DNA from: Denitratisoma oestradiolicum
GTDB lineage: Bacteria; Pseudomonadota; Gammaproteobacteria; Burkholderiales; Rhodocyclaceae
Length of the DNA stretch: 64,000 bases
NCBI RefSeq assembly: GCF_902813185.1
Contig: NZ_LR778301.1
Coordinates: 3,700,001 to 3,764,000 of the forward strand
Direction: 5' to 3'
Part shown: in pieces, positions 35,816 through 45,466 of the stretch
Layout: the number at the start of each line of letters is the position of its first letter
Position numbering within the stretch: the stretch's first letter is position 1
Translations under genes and position numbers: made by a program
The notes under the pieces: model-generated
The model's database searches: none
Seen by the model: the letters and a program-made list of their open reading frames with translations, nothing else
Told to the model about the DNA's origin: nothing

Positions 35816-37827
35816 ACGGTCCCATTTCCCTGTTGTTCGGCGTCCATGCCCATCAACCAGTGGGCAATTTTCCGGCAGTCATCGAGGACGCCCACCTGCG
35901 CTGTTACCGGATGTTCCTGCGCACAGTGGCGGAATATCCGGACTTCCGCTTCGCCGTGCATTTCTCGGGCTGGCTGCTGGACGTGTTGACAGAGCGCTTT
36001 CCCGAGGACATGACACTGCTCGAAACCATGACCCGGCGCGGCCAGGTGGAGTGGTTCGGCTCCGGCGACTGCGAGCCAGTACTGGCGGCCATCCCCCACC
36101 GGGACCGGGTCAGCCAGTTGCTGAGCCTGTCGGACAAGATCGAACGTCGCTTCGGCCGACGCCCCCAGGGCGCCTGGCTCACCGAGCGGGTCTGGGAGGC
36201 GGATGTGGTGCCATCTCTGGTGGAATCCGGCATCCGCTACGTGGCGGTGGATGACTACCATTTCCTATGTACCGGCCAGCCGACGGAAAAACTCGACGGA
36301 CACTGGACCACCGAGGAGAACGGCCAAGCGCTGGATATGTTCCCCATCTCCGAGCAGGCCCGCTACCGGCTGCCCTTCTCGCCGGCCGCCGAGGCGGTGG
36401 CCTGGCTGGAGGACCTGGCCCGACGCGGACAGCGGGCCGCCATCTACTTCGACGACATCGAGAAATTCGGCATCTGGCCGGAAACCTACAACTGGGTTTA
36501 TGAGCGTGGCTGGCTGACTCAGTTCATCGAAGGCGTGCTGGCCTCACCCCTGATCCGCACCGCCCATTTCGCCGACTTCCATCGGGAGCAGACCACTCGC
36601 GGCATCGTCTACCTGCCCACCGCCTCCTACATCGAGATGAACGAGTGGACCCTGCCCGGCCCCAGCGCCCGCCGCTATCACGCTCTGGTGGAGGCGGAAA
36701 AACAACTGGGGCGCTATGAGAGCGCCAAACCCTTCCTGCGGGGTGGCATCTGGCGCAACTTCTTCACCCGCTATCCCGAGTCCAACTGGATGCACAAGCG
36801 CATGCTGGAAGCCTCCCGGCGGTTGGCCAGCCTGCCCGCCGACGACCGTACTGCGGAGATGCAGGAAATGCTGCATCGGGCCCAGGCCAACGACGCCTAC
36901 TGGCACGGACTCTTCGGCGGACTCTACCTGCCCCACCTGCGCCGGGCGGTATGGAACAACCTGCTGGCCCTGGAAGCGGCCCTGGACACCATCGCGCCCC
37001 GCACGGCCCGGGAGCAAGGGGACATCGACCTGGACGGCCACCGGGAAACTTTCCTGCGTTCCCCCGTGCTCCAGGCCGTGTGCCGCGACGATGGCCTGGG
37101 CACCCTGATCGAGCTCTCGGCCTACGAGGCCTGCCATAACTTCGGCGATACCCTGCGCCGTCACGACGAGGCCTACCATGACAAGATCGATCAGGCTCTC
37201 CAGGCCCGGCAGGACATGGCCAGTCCCGACAGCGGCATCGTCTCGGCCCACGACCGGGTAGCCTTCCTCCATGACGTGACGGTCGAGGACGCCCGGCCCG
37301 ACACGCTTCCCCGCGCCCTGTTCCTCGACACCTGGATTGCCTCCGATGGTAGCCGGCACCTCCTCGACCATTACCAGCCCGGCAACGACGAGGGCGGCAA
37401 CTTCAACGCCAGTGGCCCGGGCTGGCGCCTGGACAAGCAGTACGCGGTGAATGGCCACCGCCTGGGCGTCAGCTACCGGATTCATGGACTGCGGGGCCGG
37501 CTGGAGACCCGGATCAACCTGTCCATGCCCAGTTGCGACGGCTACGGCGGACGCTACATCCTGAGCGACGGCAGCATTCCCTGCGGCTTCGGCCAGGTGC
37601 TGGAACTCTCCCGTGCCGAGGGCCTGTCCCTGGACGACAGCGAACTGGGTGGTACGCTGCTGCTCCGCTTCCCCCCCGCCACCGTGAGTGCCCAGCCCCA
37701 CCATACGGTATCCCAGTCGGAAGCCGGCTTCGAACGGGTGATGCAGGGCGCGGAGCTGACCCTGTCCTGGCCCCTGAATGACGGTGAGATTTCCGTCGTC
37801 ATGGAATATCGTCCCCACAAAATCTAG
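35812..37827 (+). CDS. GH57 4-alpha-glucanotransferase-like enzyme
   Basis: Second GH57 protein, 671 aa. The start is TTG at 35812, overlapping the previous stop, with AGGAGAG seven bases before it. The sequence begins with LLFGVHAHQPVGNF (motif 1). Catalytic residues by analogy with the Thermococcus litoralis enzyme are Glu125 in LTERVWEAD and Asp214/215 in YFDDIEKFGIWPETY. Positions almost equal those of the archaeal protein (123 and 214). The second half matches the DUF1925/DUF1926 beta domains that follow the barrel there. It would transfer maltodextrin segments, the role of MalQ. Hydrolysis as well as transfer is possible. Confidence 0.87.
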   Translation: MNGPISLLFGVHAHQPVGNFPAVIEDAHLRCYRMFLRTVAEYPDFRFAVHFSGWLLDVLTERFPEDMTLLETMTRRGQVEWFGSGDCEPVLAAIPHRDRVSQLLSLSDKIERRFGRRPQGAWLTERVWEADVVPSLVESGIRYVAVDDYHFLCTGQPTEKLDGHWTTEENGQALDMFPISEQARYRLPFSPAAEAVAWLEDLARRGQRAAIYFDDIEKFGIWPETYNWVYERGWLTQFIEGVLASPLIRTAHFADFHREQTTRGIVYLPTASYIEMNEWTLPGPSARRYHALVEAEKQLGRYESAKPFLRGGIWRNFFTRYPESNWMHKRMLEASRRLASLPADDRTAEMQEMLHRAQANDAYWHGLFGGLYLPHLRRAVWNNLLALEAALDTIAPRTAREQGDIDLDGHRETFLRSPVLQAVCRDDGLGTLIELSAYEACHNFGDTLRRHDEAYHDKIDQALQARQDMASPDSGIVSAHDRVAFLHDVTVEDARPDTLPRALFLDTWIASDGSRHLLDHYQPGNDEGGNFNASGPGWRLDKQYAVNGHRLGVSYRIHGLRGRLETRINLSMPSCDGYGGRYILSDGSIPCGFGQVLELSRAEGLSLDDSELGGTLLLRFPPATVSAQPHHTVSQSEAGFERVMQGAELTLSWPLNDGEISVVMEYRPHKI

Positions 37828-37851
37828 ATCCCATTGCCAAGAGGTGCTGCC

Positions 37852-40410
37852 ATGCCCGGAACCCGCTACCTGCTGGAGGTCAATCCCCGACTGCCCCCCG
37901 CCCTGAGCCGGCTCGACGAGCTGGCCAACGATCTCTGGTATAGCTGGGACCGGCCCACCCGTGCCCTCTTCGTGCGCCTCGGGCAGAAGCTCTGGAACGC
38001 CGCCAGCCACAGCCCCAAGGCCCTGTTGAAGCGCGTGGACCAGCACCGTCTCGACAGCGCGGCGGAAGACCCGGTGTATCTGGGCATGCTGGCCCGGGTG
38101 CTGTCCGCCTACGACAGTTATCACAAGACGCCGCCCCGGGACCATGTGCCCCGCCTGGAGCAAGGTGAATCCATCGCCTACTTCTGCGCCGAATTCGGCT
38201 TTCACGAAAGCCTGCCCATCTACTCCGGCGGCCTGGGCATCCTGGCCGGGGACCACTGCAAGACCGCCAGCGACATGAAGCTGCCCTTCGTCGGCGTCGG
38301 GCTGCTCTACCGTCAGGGCTACTTCCAGCAGACCATCGATGGCGAGGGTCGCCAGGCTGCCATGTACAACGACTCTGACTTCGACGACCTGCCCATGGCG
38401 CCGGTACTGAAAAGCGATGGCAGCGAACTGCACGTCACGGTGACCCTGCCGGGACGGAACGTGGAAGTGAAGGTCTGGCAGGTGAAGGTGGGCCAGGTCA
38501 GGCTTTACCTGCTGGACACGGACCTCGAGCGCAACGCCATCCACGACCGTGACATCGCCCACCAACTCTACGGCGGCGACCGCACCACCCGCCTGGAACA
38601 GGAAATCATCCTCGGTGTCGGCGGCGTCAAGGTCCTGAAGGAAGTGGGCTATCAACCCACTGTCTGGCACATCAACGAAGGCCATGCCGCCTTTCTGATC
38701 CTGGAGCGCATGCGCCAACTGGTGCAGGAAGGCCTGGACATGACCAGCGCCCTGGAGGCCGTGGCCTGCAACACGGTATTCACCACCCACACCGCCGTGC
38801 CCGCCGGCCACGATCATTTCGCCGAGGACATGATTCGCCAGTACTTCGGCCAGTTCTGCCGGGAACTGGGCTGCGACATGGAGGCCCTGCTGGAACTGGG
38901 CCGGGTACCAGGCCAGCACGAGTTCAACATGACCGCCCTGGCGATCCGGGGCTCCCGTTTCCAGAATGGCGTCTCCAGGGTCCATGGCGAGGTGTCGGCC
39001 CGCATGCTGGCCGGACTGTGGCCCCAGATCAATCCCGGCGACAACCCCATGGACTACGTCACCAACGGCGTCCATGTCCCCACCTTTCTGTCCGACCTCT
39101 GGCACGACACCCTGAACCGCTACCTGGGGGACGGCTGGAGCCAGAGGCTCACGGATACCCACTGCTGGGCCGGCATCGATAACATTCCGGACCATGTGTT
39201 CTGGAGTGCGCGCCTGGCCATCAAGTCCCAGATGCTCTATCTGCTGCGCCACCGCATTGGCCAGCAGCACGCCCGCAACCAGGGTTCCCAGGCCCACCTG
39301 GACCGGCTGCTGAAATATGCCGATCCCGATAATCCCAATGTGCTGACCATCGGTTTCGCCCGCCGCTTCGCCACCTACAAGCGTGCCACGCTGCTGTTCA
39401 GGAACCTGGACTGGCTGCGCCAGATCGTTGCCGACCCGGAGCGGCCGGTGCTGTTCATCTTCGCCGGCAAGGCCCATCCAGCCGACGAACCGGGACAGTC
39501 CCTGATCCGACGCATCGCCGAAGTCGCCGCCATGCCCGAATTCGAGGGCCGCATCCTGATGGCCGAGGGCTATGATCTGCACTTGAGTCGGCGCCTGGTG
39601 GCCGGAGTGGATGTCTGGCTCAACAACCCGGTCTATCCTCTGGAAGCCTCGGGCACTTCGGGCATGAAGGCGGCCATCAACGGGGTGATCAATCTCTCGG
39701 TGCTGGATGGCTGGTGGGCCGAGGGCTTCGACGACAGCGAAGGAAGTGAAAATGGCTGGGGCATCAAGCCTGTTTCCGCTACTTACGACGACAACCGTCG
39801 CGATGCGGAAGAGGCCCGCAGTCTCTACGAGGCCCTCCAGGATCAGGTCATCCCCCTTTACTACAACCGCGGTCCCATGGGCTATTCGCCGGGCTGGGTG
39901 GCCATGGCCAAGCGCTCCATCGCCACGGTGACCCCCCACTTCACTTCCCAGCGGATGGTGGGGGAATACGTGACCAAGTTCTATCAGTCTGCCTCCCGCC
40001 AGTGGCGCCGCTACAGTCAGGACAACTTCGCCGGCGCCCGCAGCCTCGCAACCTGGAAGGCACGGGTGCGCCGGGCCTGGCCCGGCGTGATCATGCAGCG
40101 GCTGGACGCCGCCACTCGCCGGATCGGCTTTGGCGAAGGCGTGCAATTCGAGGTGGCGTTGCAGTTGAACGGTCTGGCTCCCGCCGACGTCCAGGTGGAA
40201 CTGCTGCTGGGCCGCCCCAATGGCGCCCACCATCGGCCGGCCCGACGTCTGCGCCTGGAACACCGGGGGCGCGGCGAGGATGGTCGGGAACGCTATGCTC
40301 TGGATCTGGTCCCTGACCTCTGCGGCAAGATCGAGTACCGCATTCGCGCCTTTCCCCGCCACGAGATGCTTACCCACCCCTTTGAAATGGGCATGATGAT
40401 CTGGCTATGA
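37852..40410 (+). CDS. glgP: Alpha-glucan phosphorylase (GT35, DUF3417 type)
   Basis: PLP-dependent phosphorylase releasing glucose-1-phosphate from glycogen or maltodextrin, 852 aa. The ATG at 37852 has AAGAGG before it. It belongs to the bacterial branch with an N-terminal DUF3417 domain (LDELANDLWYSWDRPTRALF near 20) rather than the E. coli GlgP branch. FCAEFGFHESLPIYSGGLGILAGDH lies near 110 and the PLP lysine is Lys606 in GTSGMKAAINGVINLSVLDG. The last ~130 residues form an extra beta-rich domain. The stop overlaps the pgi start (ATGA). Product returns to GlgC or, through a mutase not in this window, to Pgi. Confidence 0.93.
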   Translation: MPGTRYLLEVNPRLPPALSRLDELANDLWYSWDRPTRALFVRLGQKLWNAASHSPKALLKRVDQHRLDSAAEDPVYLGMLARVLSAYDSYHKTPPRDHVPRLEQGESIAYFCAEFGFHESLPIYSGGLGILAGDHCKTASDMKLPFVGVGLLYRQGYFQQTIDGEGRQAAMYNDSDFDDLPMAPVLKSDGSELHVTVTLPGRNVEVKVWQVKVGQVRLYLLDTDLERNAIHDRDIAHQLYGGDRTTRLEQEIILGVGGVKVLKEVGYQPTVWHINEGHAAFLILERMRQLVQEGLDMTSALEAVACNTVFTTHTAVPAGHDHFAEDMIRQYFGQFCRELGCDMEALLELGRVPGQHEFNMTALAIRGSRFQNGVSRVHGEVSARMLAGLWPQINPGDNPMDYVTNGVHVPTFLSDLWHDTLNRYLGDGWSQRLTDTHCWAGIDNIPDHVFWSARLAIKSQMLYLLRHRIGQQHARNQGSQAHLDRLLKYADPDNPNVLTIGFARRFATYKRATLLFRNLDWLRQIVADPERPVLFIFAGKAHPADEPGQSLIRRIAEVAAMPEFEGRILMAEGYDLHLSRRLVAGVDVWLNNPVYPLEASGTSGMKAAINGVINLSVLDGWWAEGFDDSEGSENGWGIKPVSATYDDNRRDAEEARSLYEALQDQVIPLYYNRGPMGYSPGWVAMAKRSIATVTPHFTSQRMVGEYVTKFYQSASRQWRRYSQDNFAGARSLATWKARVRRAWPGVIMQRLDAATRRIGFGEGVQFEVALQLNGLAPADVQVELLLGRPNGAHHRPARRLRLEHRGRGEDGRERYALDLVPDLCGKIEYRIRAFPRHEMLTHPFEMGMMIWL

Positions 40411-42041
40411 CAACTTCGATCACCCAGTCCCCCCTCTGGCAGGGCCTGGAACAACAGTCCGCCCGCCTGAACAAGCTCCATCTGCGGAATCTGTGTGCCG
40501 ACCCGGAACGTTTTTCCCGCTGCTCCCTGGAGTGGGATGGCTTGCTGCTGGACTTTTCCAAACAGCGCATTGATGGCCCGACCCTGGATCTGTTGCGGCA
40601 GCTCTGGCAATGGCGCGACGGCCCGGGGTGGCTCGCCCGCATGATCACCGGCGAGCCCATCAATCACACCGAGGGACGTGCGGTGCTGCACATGGCCCTG
40701 CGCGCCGCGCCGGACCAGGCCATCCTCTGCCAGGGCCGGGACGTGATGCCGGACGTGGCTGCGGTGCTGGACCGGATGGAGGATTTCTGCCGGCGCATTC
40801 ATCAGGGCCAGTGGCGGGGGGCCGGCGGAGAGATGATCCGCAACGTGGTGAACATCGGCATCGGCGGCTCCGACCTGGGGCCCAAGATGGCGACCCAGGC
40901 CCTCAACGCCTGTCAGGTGCCCGGCCTGAAGCTGCACTACGTCTCCAACGTGGACGGCGCCCATCTGGCGGCCACCCTGGCCGACCTGGACCCGGCCACC
41001 ACGCTGTTCATCATCGCCAGCAAAACCTTCACCACCCAGGAGACCATGCAGAATGCCGCCTCCGCCCGCCAGTGGCTGGTGGCAACCCTGGGTGAGGGGG
41101 CGGTGGCCCGGCACTTCGTGGCAGTCTCCACCAATCTCAAGGCCGTGGCGGAATTCGGCATCGACCCGGCCAATGCCTTTGCCTTCTGGGACTGGGTGGG
41201 AGGTCGATTTTCCCTCTGGTCGGCTATCGGTCTGCCCCTGGCCCTGGCCGTGGGTTTCGGGAATTTCCGCCGTCTGCTGGAAGGGGGCCGGGCCATGGAC
41301 CGGCATTTCCTCACTGCTCCGGCGGAGGCCAACCTGCCCTTGACCCTGGCTTTGCTGGAAGTCTGGAACACCGACTTCCTCGGCGCCCAGACCCGGGCTC
41401 TGCTGCCCTACAGCCAGTCCCTGGAACTATTGCCCCGCTATCTCCAACAACTGGAAATGGAATCCAACGGCAAGCGGGTGGACCGGGCCGGCCAGGTGCT
41501 GGATTACCCCTCGGCTCCCATCCTCTGGGGCGAGGCGGGCACCAACGGCCAGCACGCCTTCTACCAGTTGCTGCACCAGGGCGAACGCCTGGTCCCCTGC
41601 GACTTCATCGCCTGTCGGGAAGCCGACCTGCCCCTGCCCGGCCACCAGGCCCTGTTGCTGGCCAACTGCCTGGCCCAGAGCAAGGCCCTGATGCAGGGCA
41701 AGACCCTGGAGGAAGCCCGTGCCGAACTGCTGGCCGGCGACGCCAGCCAGGGTCAGGCCGCGGCCCTTGCCCCCTACAAGGTCTTCCCCGGCAACCAGCC
41801 CTCCACCACCCTGCTGCTGCCCCGCCTGGACCCCTACACCCTGGGCCAGTTGATCGCCCTGTTCGAACACAAGGTGTTCGCCCTGGGGGTGCTGTGGAAC
41901 CTCAACAGCTTCGACCAGTGGGGCGTGGAATATGGCAAGCAACTGGCCAAGCAGTTGCTGCCCATGATCGAGGGGCAGGGAGATATCACAGACCTGGACA
42001 GTTCCAGCGCCGGACTGATCGCCTATCTGAAACGATCCTGA
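40407..42041 (+). CDS. pgi: Glucose-6-phosphate isomerase
   Basis: Interconverts glucose-6-phosphate and fructose-6-phosphate, 544 aa, linking the glycogen operon to glycolysis and gluconeogenesis. Family motifs: NVVNIGIGGSDLGPKMA near 150, SKTFTTQETMQNA near 210, DWVGGRFSLWSAIGLPLAL near 265 and the C-terminal GVLWNLNSFDQWGVEYGKQLAK near 495. Length is normal. Translationally coupled to glgP by an ATGA overlap. Its place inside a glycogen operon, rather than alone, suggests its level follows storage metabolism. Confidence 0.97.
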   Translation: MTTSITQSPLWQGLEQQSARLNKLHLRNLCADPERFSRCSLEWDGLLLDFSKQRIDGPTLDLLRQLWQWRDGPGWLARMITGEPINHTEGRAVLHMALRAAPDQAILCQGRDVMPDVAAVLDRMEDFCRRIHQGQWRGAGGEMIRNVVNIGIGGSDLGPKMATQALNACQVPGLKLHYVSNVDGAHLAATLADLDPATTLFIIASKTFTTQETMQNAASARQWLVATLGEGAVARHFVAVSTNLKAVAEFGIDPANAFAFWDWVGGRFSLWSAIGLPLALAVGFGNFRRLLEGGRAMDRHFLTAPAEANLPLTLALLEVWNTDFLGAQTRALLPYSQSLELLPRYLQQLEMESNGKRVDRAGQVLDYPSAPILWGEAGTNGQHAFYQLLHQGERLVPCDFIACREADLPLPGHQALLLANCLAQSKALMQGKTLEEARAELLAGDASQGQAAALAPYKVFPGNQPSTTLLLPRLDPYTLGQLIALFEHKVFALGVLWNLNSFDQWGVEYGKQLAKQLLPMIEGQGDITDLDSSSAGLIAYLKRS

Positions 42042-42068
42042 GACCTTGTTGAAGTTCTTCTCCGCTGC

Positions 42069-43511
42069 ATGAAAATTCTTTTTGTCACTCCCGAGCTGGC
42101 CCCCTGGGTCAAGACCGGCGGCCTGGGAGATGTTTCCGCCGCCCTGCCTCCCGCCCTGCGTCAGGCCGGCGCCGACGTGCGGGTGCTGCTGCCCTGGTAT
42201 CCAGCCCTGCAACAGGCCTTCCCGAATGCCTCTGCCGTGGCCCCAGTGCCTCCCCTGGGGGGGCTATTGCCTGGCGCGCTGCTGCGCCAGGCAATAGCCC
42301 CGGACGGCACGCCCCTGCTGTTGCTGGACTGCCCGGAGTATTACGCCCGCCCGAGCAATCCCTACCTGGGGCCGGACGGCCTCGACTGGCCCGACAATCA
42401 TCTGCGCTTCGGCCTGCTCTCTCGGGTCGCCGCCTGGCTCGGCAGCACGGACTGTCCCCTGGACTGGCAGTGCGATCTGCTCCATTGCAACGATTGGCAG
42501 ACGGGCCTGGCCCCTGCCTATCTGCGCTACCTGCCCGGCGCCCGTGCCCGAACCCTGATCACGGTCCATAACCTGGCCTTCCAGGGACTCTTCGGCCAGA
42601 CGGCCCTGGCGGCCCTGGGCCTGCCTCCTGCGGCCTGGTCCATGGTGGGCGTCGAATACCACGGCTATCTGTCCTTCCTCAAGGCCGGCCTGCAACACGC
42701 CGACGGCATCGCCACGGTGAGCCCCGGCTACGCCCGGGAAGTCCAGACGCCGGAAGAGGGTATGGGCCTGGACGGCCTGCTGCGCCATCGGCGGGACAGC
42801 CTCTTGGGCATTCTCAACGGCATCGACACGAAGATTTGGGACCCGGCCCGGGACCCCCACATTCCCCATCCCTACGACGCCCTGCATCTGGAGGGCAAGG
42901 CCCTGAACAAGTCCGCCCTGCAACGGGAGCTGGGGCTGGCGGAAGCCCCCGACCGGCCCCTGCTGGGCGTGGTGAGCCGGCTCACCCACCAGAAGGGCCT
43001 GGACCTGCTGGTCACAAGCGCCAGCAAGATCCTCGACCTACCGGTCCAACTGGTGGTGCTGGGCAACGGCGACAAAACCCTGGAGCAGGAGTTTCTCGCC
43101 CTGGCGAAGGATCACCCGGGACAGGTGGCGGTGCGCATCGGTTTCGACGAGGGCCTGGCCCATCGCATCGAAGCCGGCGCCGACCTGTTCCTGATGCCTT
43201 CTCGCTTCGAGCCCTGCGGCCTGAACCAGATGTACAGCCAGCGCTACGGTACCCCGCCCCTGGTGCGGGCCACCGGCGGACTGGCGGATACCGTGACCGA
43301 CTGCAATCCGGAGGCAGCGAACGGCGCCAGCGGCTTTGTCTTTCAGGAAGCCCGGGGCGCCGATTTCCTGGCTGCCGTGGAGCGGGCCGTGGCCGCCTGG
43401 CGAAACAAAACTCTGTGGCGGCGACTCCAGCTCAACGGCATGACCCGGGACTGGAGCTGGCATGCCCCGGCCCGGGAATATCTGGCGTACTACGCTAGGT
43501 TACTGGGATAA
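42069..43511 (+). CDS. glgA: Glycogen synthase
   Basis: Adds glucose from ADP-glucose to the growing chain (GT5), 480 aa. The N-terminal MKILFVTPELAPWVKTGGLGDVSAALP holds the ADP-glucose-binding KTGGLGDV, and the C-terminal half has the ESRFEPCGLNQ-type motif as PSRFEPCGLNQMYSQRYGTPP with ATGGLADTV. Residues 64-78 are encoded by an 18-bp perfect inverted repeat and lie in a region that varies among GlgA proteins. There is no Shine-Dalgarno in the 27 bases after pgi. It is the last gene of the operon. Confidence 0.96.
   Translation: MKILFVTPELAPWVKTGGLGDVSAALPPALRQAGADVRVLLPWYPALQQAFPNASAVAPVPPLGGLLPGALLRQAIAPDGTPLLLLDCPEYYARPSNPYLGPDGLDWPDNHLRFGLLSRVAAWLGSTDCPLDWQCDLLHCNDWQTGLAPAYLRYLPGARARTLITVHNLAFQGLFGQTALAALGLPPAAWSMVGVEYHGYLSFLKAGLQHADGIATVSPGYAREVQTPEEGMGLDGLLRHRRDSLLGILNGIDTKIWDPARDPHIPHPYDALHLEGKALNKSALQRELGLAEAPDRPLLGVVSRLTHQKGLDLLVTSASKILDLPVQLVVLGNGDKTLEQEFLALAKDHPGQVAVRIGFDEGLAHRIEAGADLFLMPSRFEPCGLNQMYSQRYGTPPLVRATGGLADTVTDCNPEAANGASGFVFQEARGADFLAAVERAVAAWRNKTLWRRLQLNGMTRDWSWHAPAREYLAYYARLLG
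42260..42301 (+). repeat. 18-bp perfect inverted repeat inside glgA
   Basis: GGGGCTATTGCCTGGCGC (42260-42277), a 6-base loop (GCTGCT), then the exact complement GCGCCAGGCAATAGCCCC (42284-42301). It lies 190 bases into glgA and is translated in frame. No T-run follows, so it is not a usual terminator. Confidence 0.85.
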
Positions 43512-43565
43512 GTGTAGGCCGAAAGGCTTAAGGTCATTCTCTCGTAAACGGAAATTCAGTTTATA

Positions 43566-43579
43566 TTGATAAACGTCAA
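43566..43579 (+). promoter_or_regulatory. FNR-like site before the chemotaxis receptor gene
   Basis: TTGATAAACGTCAA matches the FNR consensus at 9 of 10 fixed bases. It sits 18 bases before the ATG, too close for class II activation, so repression is more likely. The same stretch contains GATAA preceded by TAAA 16-17 bases upstream, loosely like a sigma28 (FliA) promoter. Confidence 0.35.
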
Positions 43580-43597
43580 AAACTCCAGTTTAGCGCC

Positions 43598-45244
43598 ATG
43601 AATAATCTTTCCATTGGGAAACGGATTTTTATCCTCATGATGGTGGCTAGTGCACTATTGCTGACCACTGCAGGCATCGGCTGGCACAACGAGAGCAATG
43701 CCGTCGCCGCCCTCAAAACAGTATACGAAGACCGTGTGGTCCCTTTGCGCGACCTGGCCAAGATCGGCGAACTGCTGGGTGACAACACCACGGAGTTGTT
43801 GCTGACCATACAGCACGACCCCAAGGGCCCCCTGGCCGCCGCCCACGACCACGCCGTAGATATTCACGTGGAAAGATTCGAGAAGCGGCGCATCGAAATT
43901 GGCACCCTGTGGGATAAATACATGGCCACCTATCTGACCGAGGAGGAAAAGCCCCTGGCCAGTGATTTCACCGCCAAGCGCAAGGTGTGGATGGACCGCG
44001 CCGCTGATTTGATCCAGCGGATCAAGGGGGGCGATTATTCGCCGGAACTGGTCAAGGAATTGCTGAAAGCACGTAATCAGCATGCGGTGGCCGCCACCCA
44101 GGCCCTGGACAAGCTTTCGGCCTATCAGGCACAGGTGGCACGAACAACTTACGAAGAAGAAGTGGCTACCCACACCACGGGTACGAGGATGTTTTTCTTG
44201 ATCATTATTGGCGGCATGGCTGCGGCAGGTGGTTTTGCATGGTTTCTGACTCGAGCCATTACGGAACCGATCAATGCTTCGGTCGTGATTGCCGAGGCCA
44301 TTGCCAGTGGCAACCTCACTCGCAGGGTGCCGCCGGGTGGCCGAGACGAAGCCGGCCGTCTTCTGGCAGCCTTTGCTCGCATGCAGGATGGCTTGCGCAG
44401 CATGGTCAGTGGCTCTCAGAAAAGTGCGCAGGAACTATCCCGGGCCGCTGAGGAGTTGACGGGTGCCGCCAGCCAATCGGCCAGTGCCACCGAATCACAA
44501 AGTGAGGCAGCCGCAGGCATGGCAGCGGCAGTGGAGGAAATGTCGGTATCTATTGACCAGGTACGGGACCACGCCCGCGATGCCCAGGCTATCGCTGCGG
44601 CTGCCGGAGAGGAGTCACGCAGCGGCGGCCAAGTGGTGCATTCCAGCGCAGAAGAGATGCACCAAGTCTCAACTGCAGTCAATGAAGCTGCCAGCACGAT
44701 CCGGGAACTCGAGAATTACTCGAACGAGATTTCAGCAGTCATCAACGTTATCCGGGAGGTCGCCGATCAGACTAATTTGCTAGCATTGAATGCCGCCATC
44801 GAGGCTGCGCGGGCAGGAGAACAAGGACGTGGGTTTGCTGTTGTCGCCGACGAGGTACGCAAACTCGCCGAACGGACTTCCGAGTCGACCCACACCATCG
44901 CCATGGTCATCGACAAGGTGCAGGCTGGCGCTCGTCGTGCTGCCCAGGAAATTGAAAGCGGCGTTTCCCGTGTCAATGATGGCGTTAACCTGGCACATCA
45001 GGCGGGTGACTCGATTACGGGCATCCAAAGTGGCGCAGAGCGTGTCGGCAATGCCGTTGCCGATATCGTCAATGCCCTCGACGAGCAGGCCAATGCCACC
45101 CAAGAGATTGCCCGAGGTGTCGAGCGCATCGCCAGCATGGCAGAGGAAAATAGCGCCAGTGTGCGCCAAACCTCTAATGCTGCGGATCGCCTTCAGGCCC
45201 TGGCCAGGGAACTCGAGCTCTCGGTCGAGCGTTTCCACGTTTGA
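43598..45244 (+). CDS. Methyl-accepting chemotaxis protein
   Basis: Inner-membrane chemoreceptor of 548 aa. A membrane helix (about 10-30) is followed by a periplasmic four-helix-bundle sensor of about 160 residues (4HB/TarH type), a second helix (about 202-223), a HAMP domain (about 224-276) and the long cytoplasmic coiled coil. The CheA/CheW-contact tip is conserved ([36 protein letters not shown]). There is no C-terminal CheR-docking pentapeptide. The ligand is unknown. The ATG has no good ribosome binding site. It stands alone, without che genes nearby. Confidence 0.95.
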   Translation: MNNLSIGKRIFILMMVASALLLTTAGIGWHNESNAVAALKTVYEDRVVPLRDLAKIGELLGDNTTELLLTIQHDPKGPLAAAHDHAVDIHVERFEKRRIEIGTLWDKYMATYLTEEEKPLASDFTAKRKVWMDRAADLIQRIKGGDYSPELVKELLKARNQHAVAATQALDKLSAYQAQVARTTYEEEVATHTTGTRMFFLIIIGGMAAAGGFAWFLTRAITEPINASVVIAEAIASGNLTRRVPPGGRDEAGRLLAAFARMQDGLRSMVSGSQKSAQELSRAAEELTGAASQSASATESQSEAAAGMAAAVEEMSVSIDQVRDHARDAQAIAAAAGEESRSGGQVVHSSAEEMHQVSTAVNEAASTIRELENYSNEISAVINVIREVADQTNLLALNAAIEAARAGEQGRGFAVVADEVRKLAERTSESTHTIAMVIDKVQAGARRAAQEIESGVSRVNDGVNLAHQAGDSITGIQSGAERVGNAVADIVNALDEQANATQEIARGVERIASMAEENSASVRQTSNAADRLQALARELELSVERFHV

Positions 45245-45403
45245 GGGGTTTTAAGGAAGTGCCAAGGCTGGCAGGCGCCAGTGGGAGAATATCTGGCGCG
45301 AGGATGAGACTATGCACTTCGCTTACACCAACGCGACGGTAAGCCACTACACCCGGCTGCTCCAGCCCTTACGGCTATATGGAGAATTCCTGACGCCTGC
45401 GCC

Positions 45404-45409
45404 GACTAG
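45404..45409 (+). promoter_or_regulatory. Candidate -10 element of folA (TAGAAT)
   Basis: TAGAAT followed by CC, 58 bases before the folA ATG; predicted start near 45416. The rest of 45245-45466 shows no gene, only a small inverted repeat near its beginning. Confidence 0.4.
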
Positions 45410-45466
45410 AATCCATCCCTTCTCGAACATGTGCTCCCTCTACGGGTGAGCAGCGAGGTTTTCAGA

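Noticed and set aside
36544..40377. 1277-codon open frame on the minus strand opposite the GH57 transferase and glgP
   Set aside because: Same effect of codon bias. The plus strand encodes two well-conserved enzymes; the antisense translation shows no domain and is His/Gln/Gly-rich.
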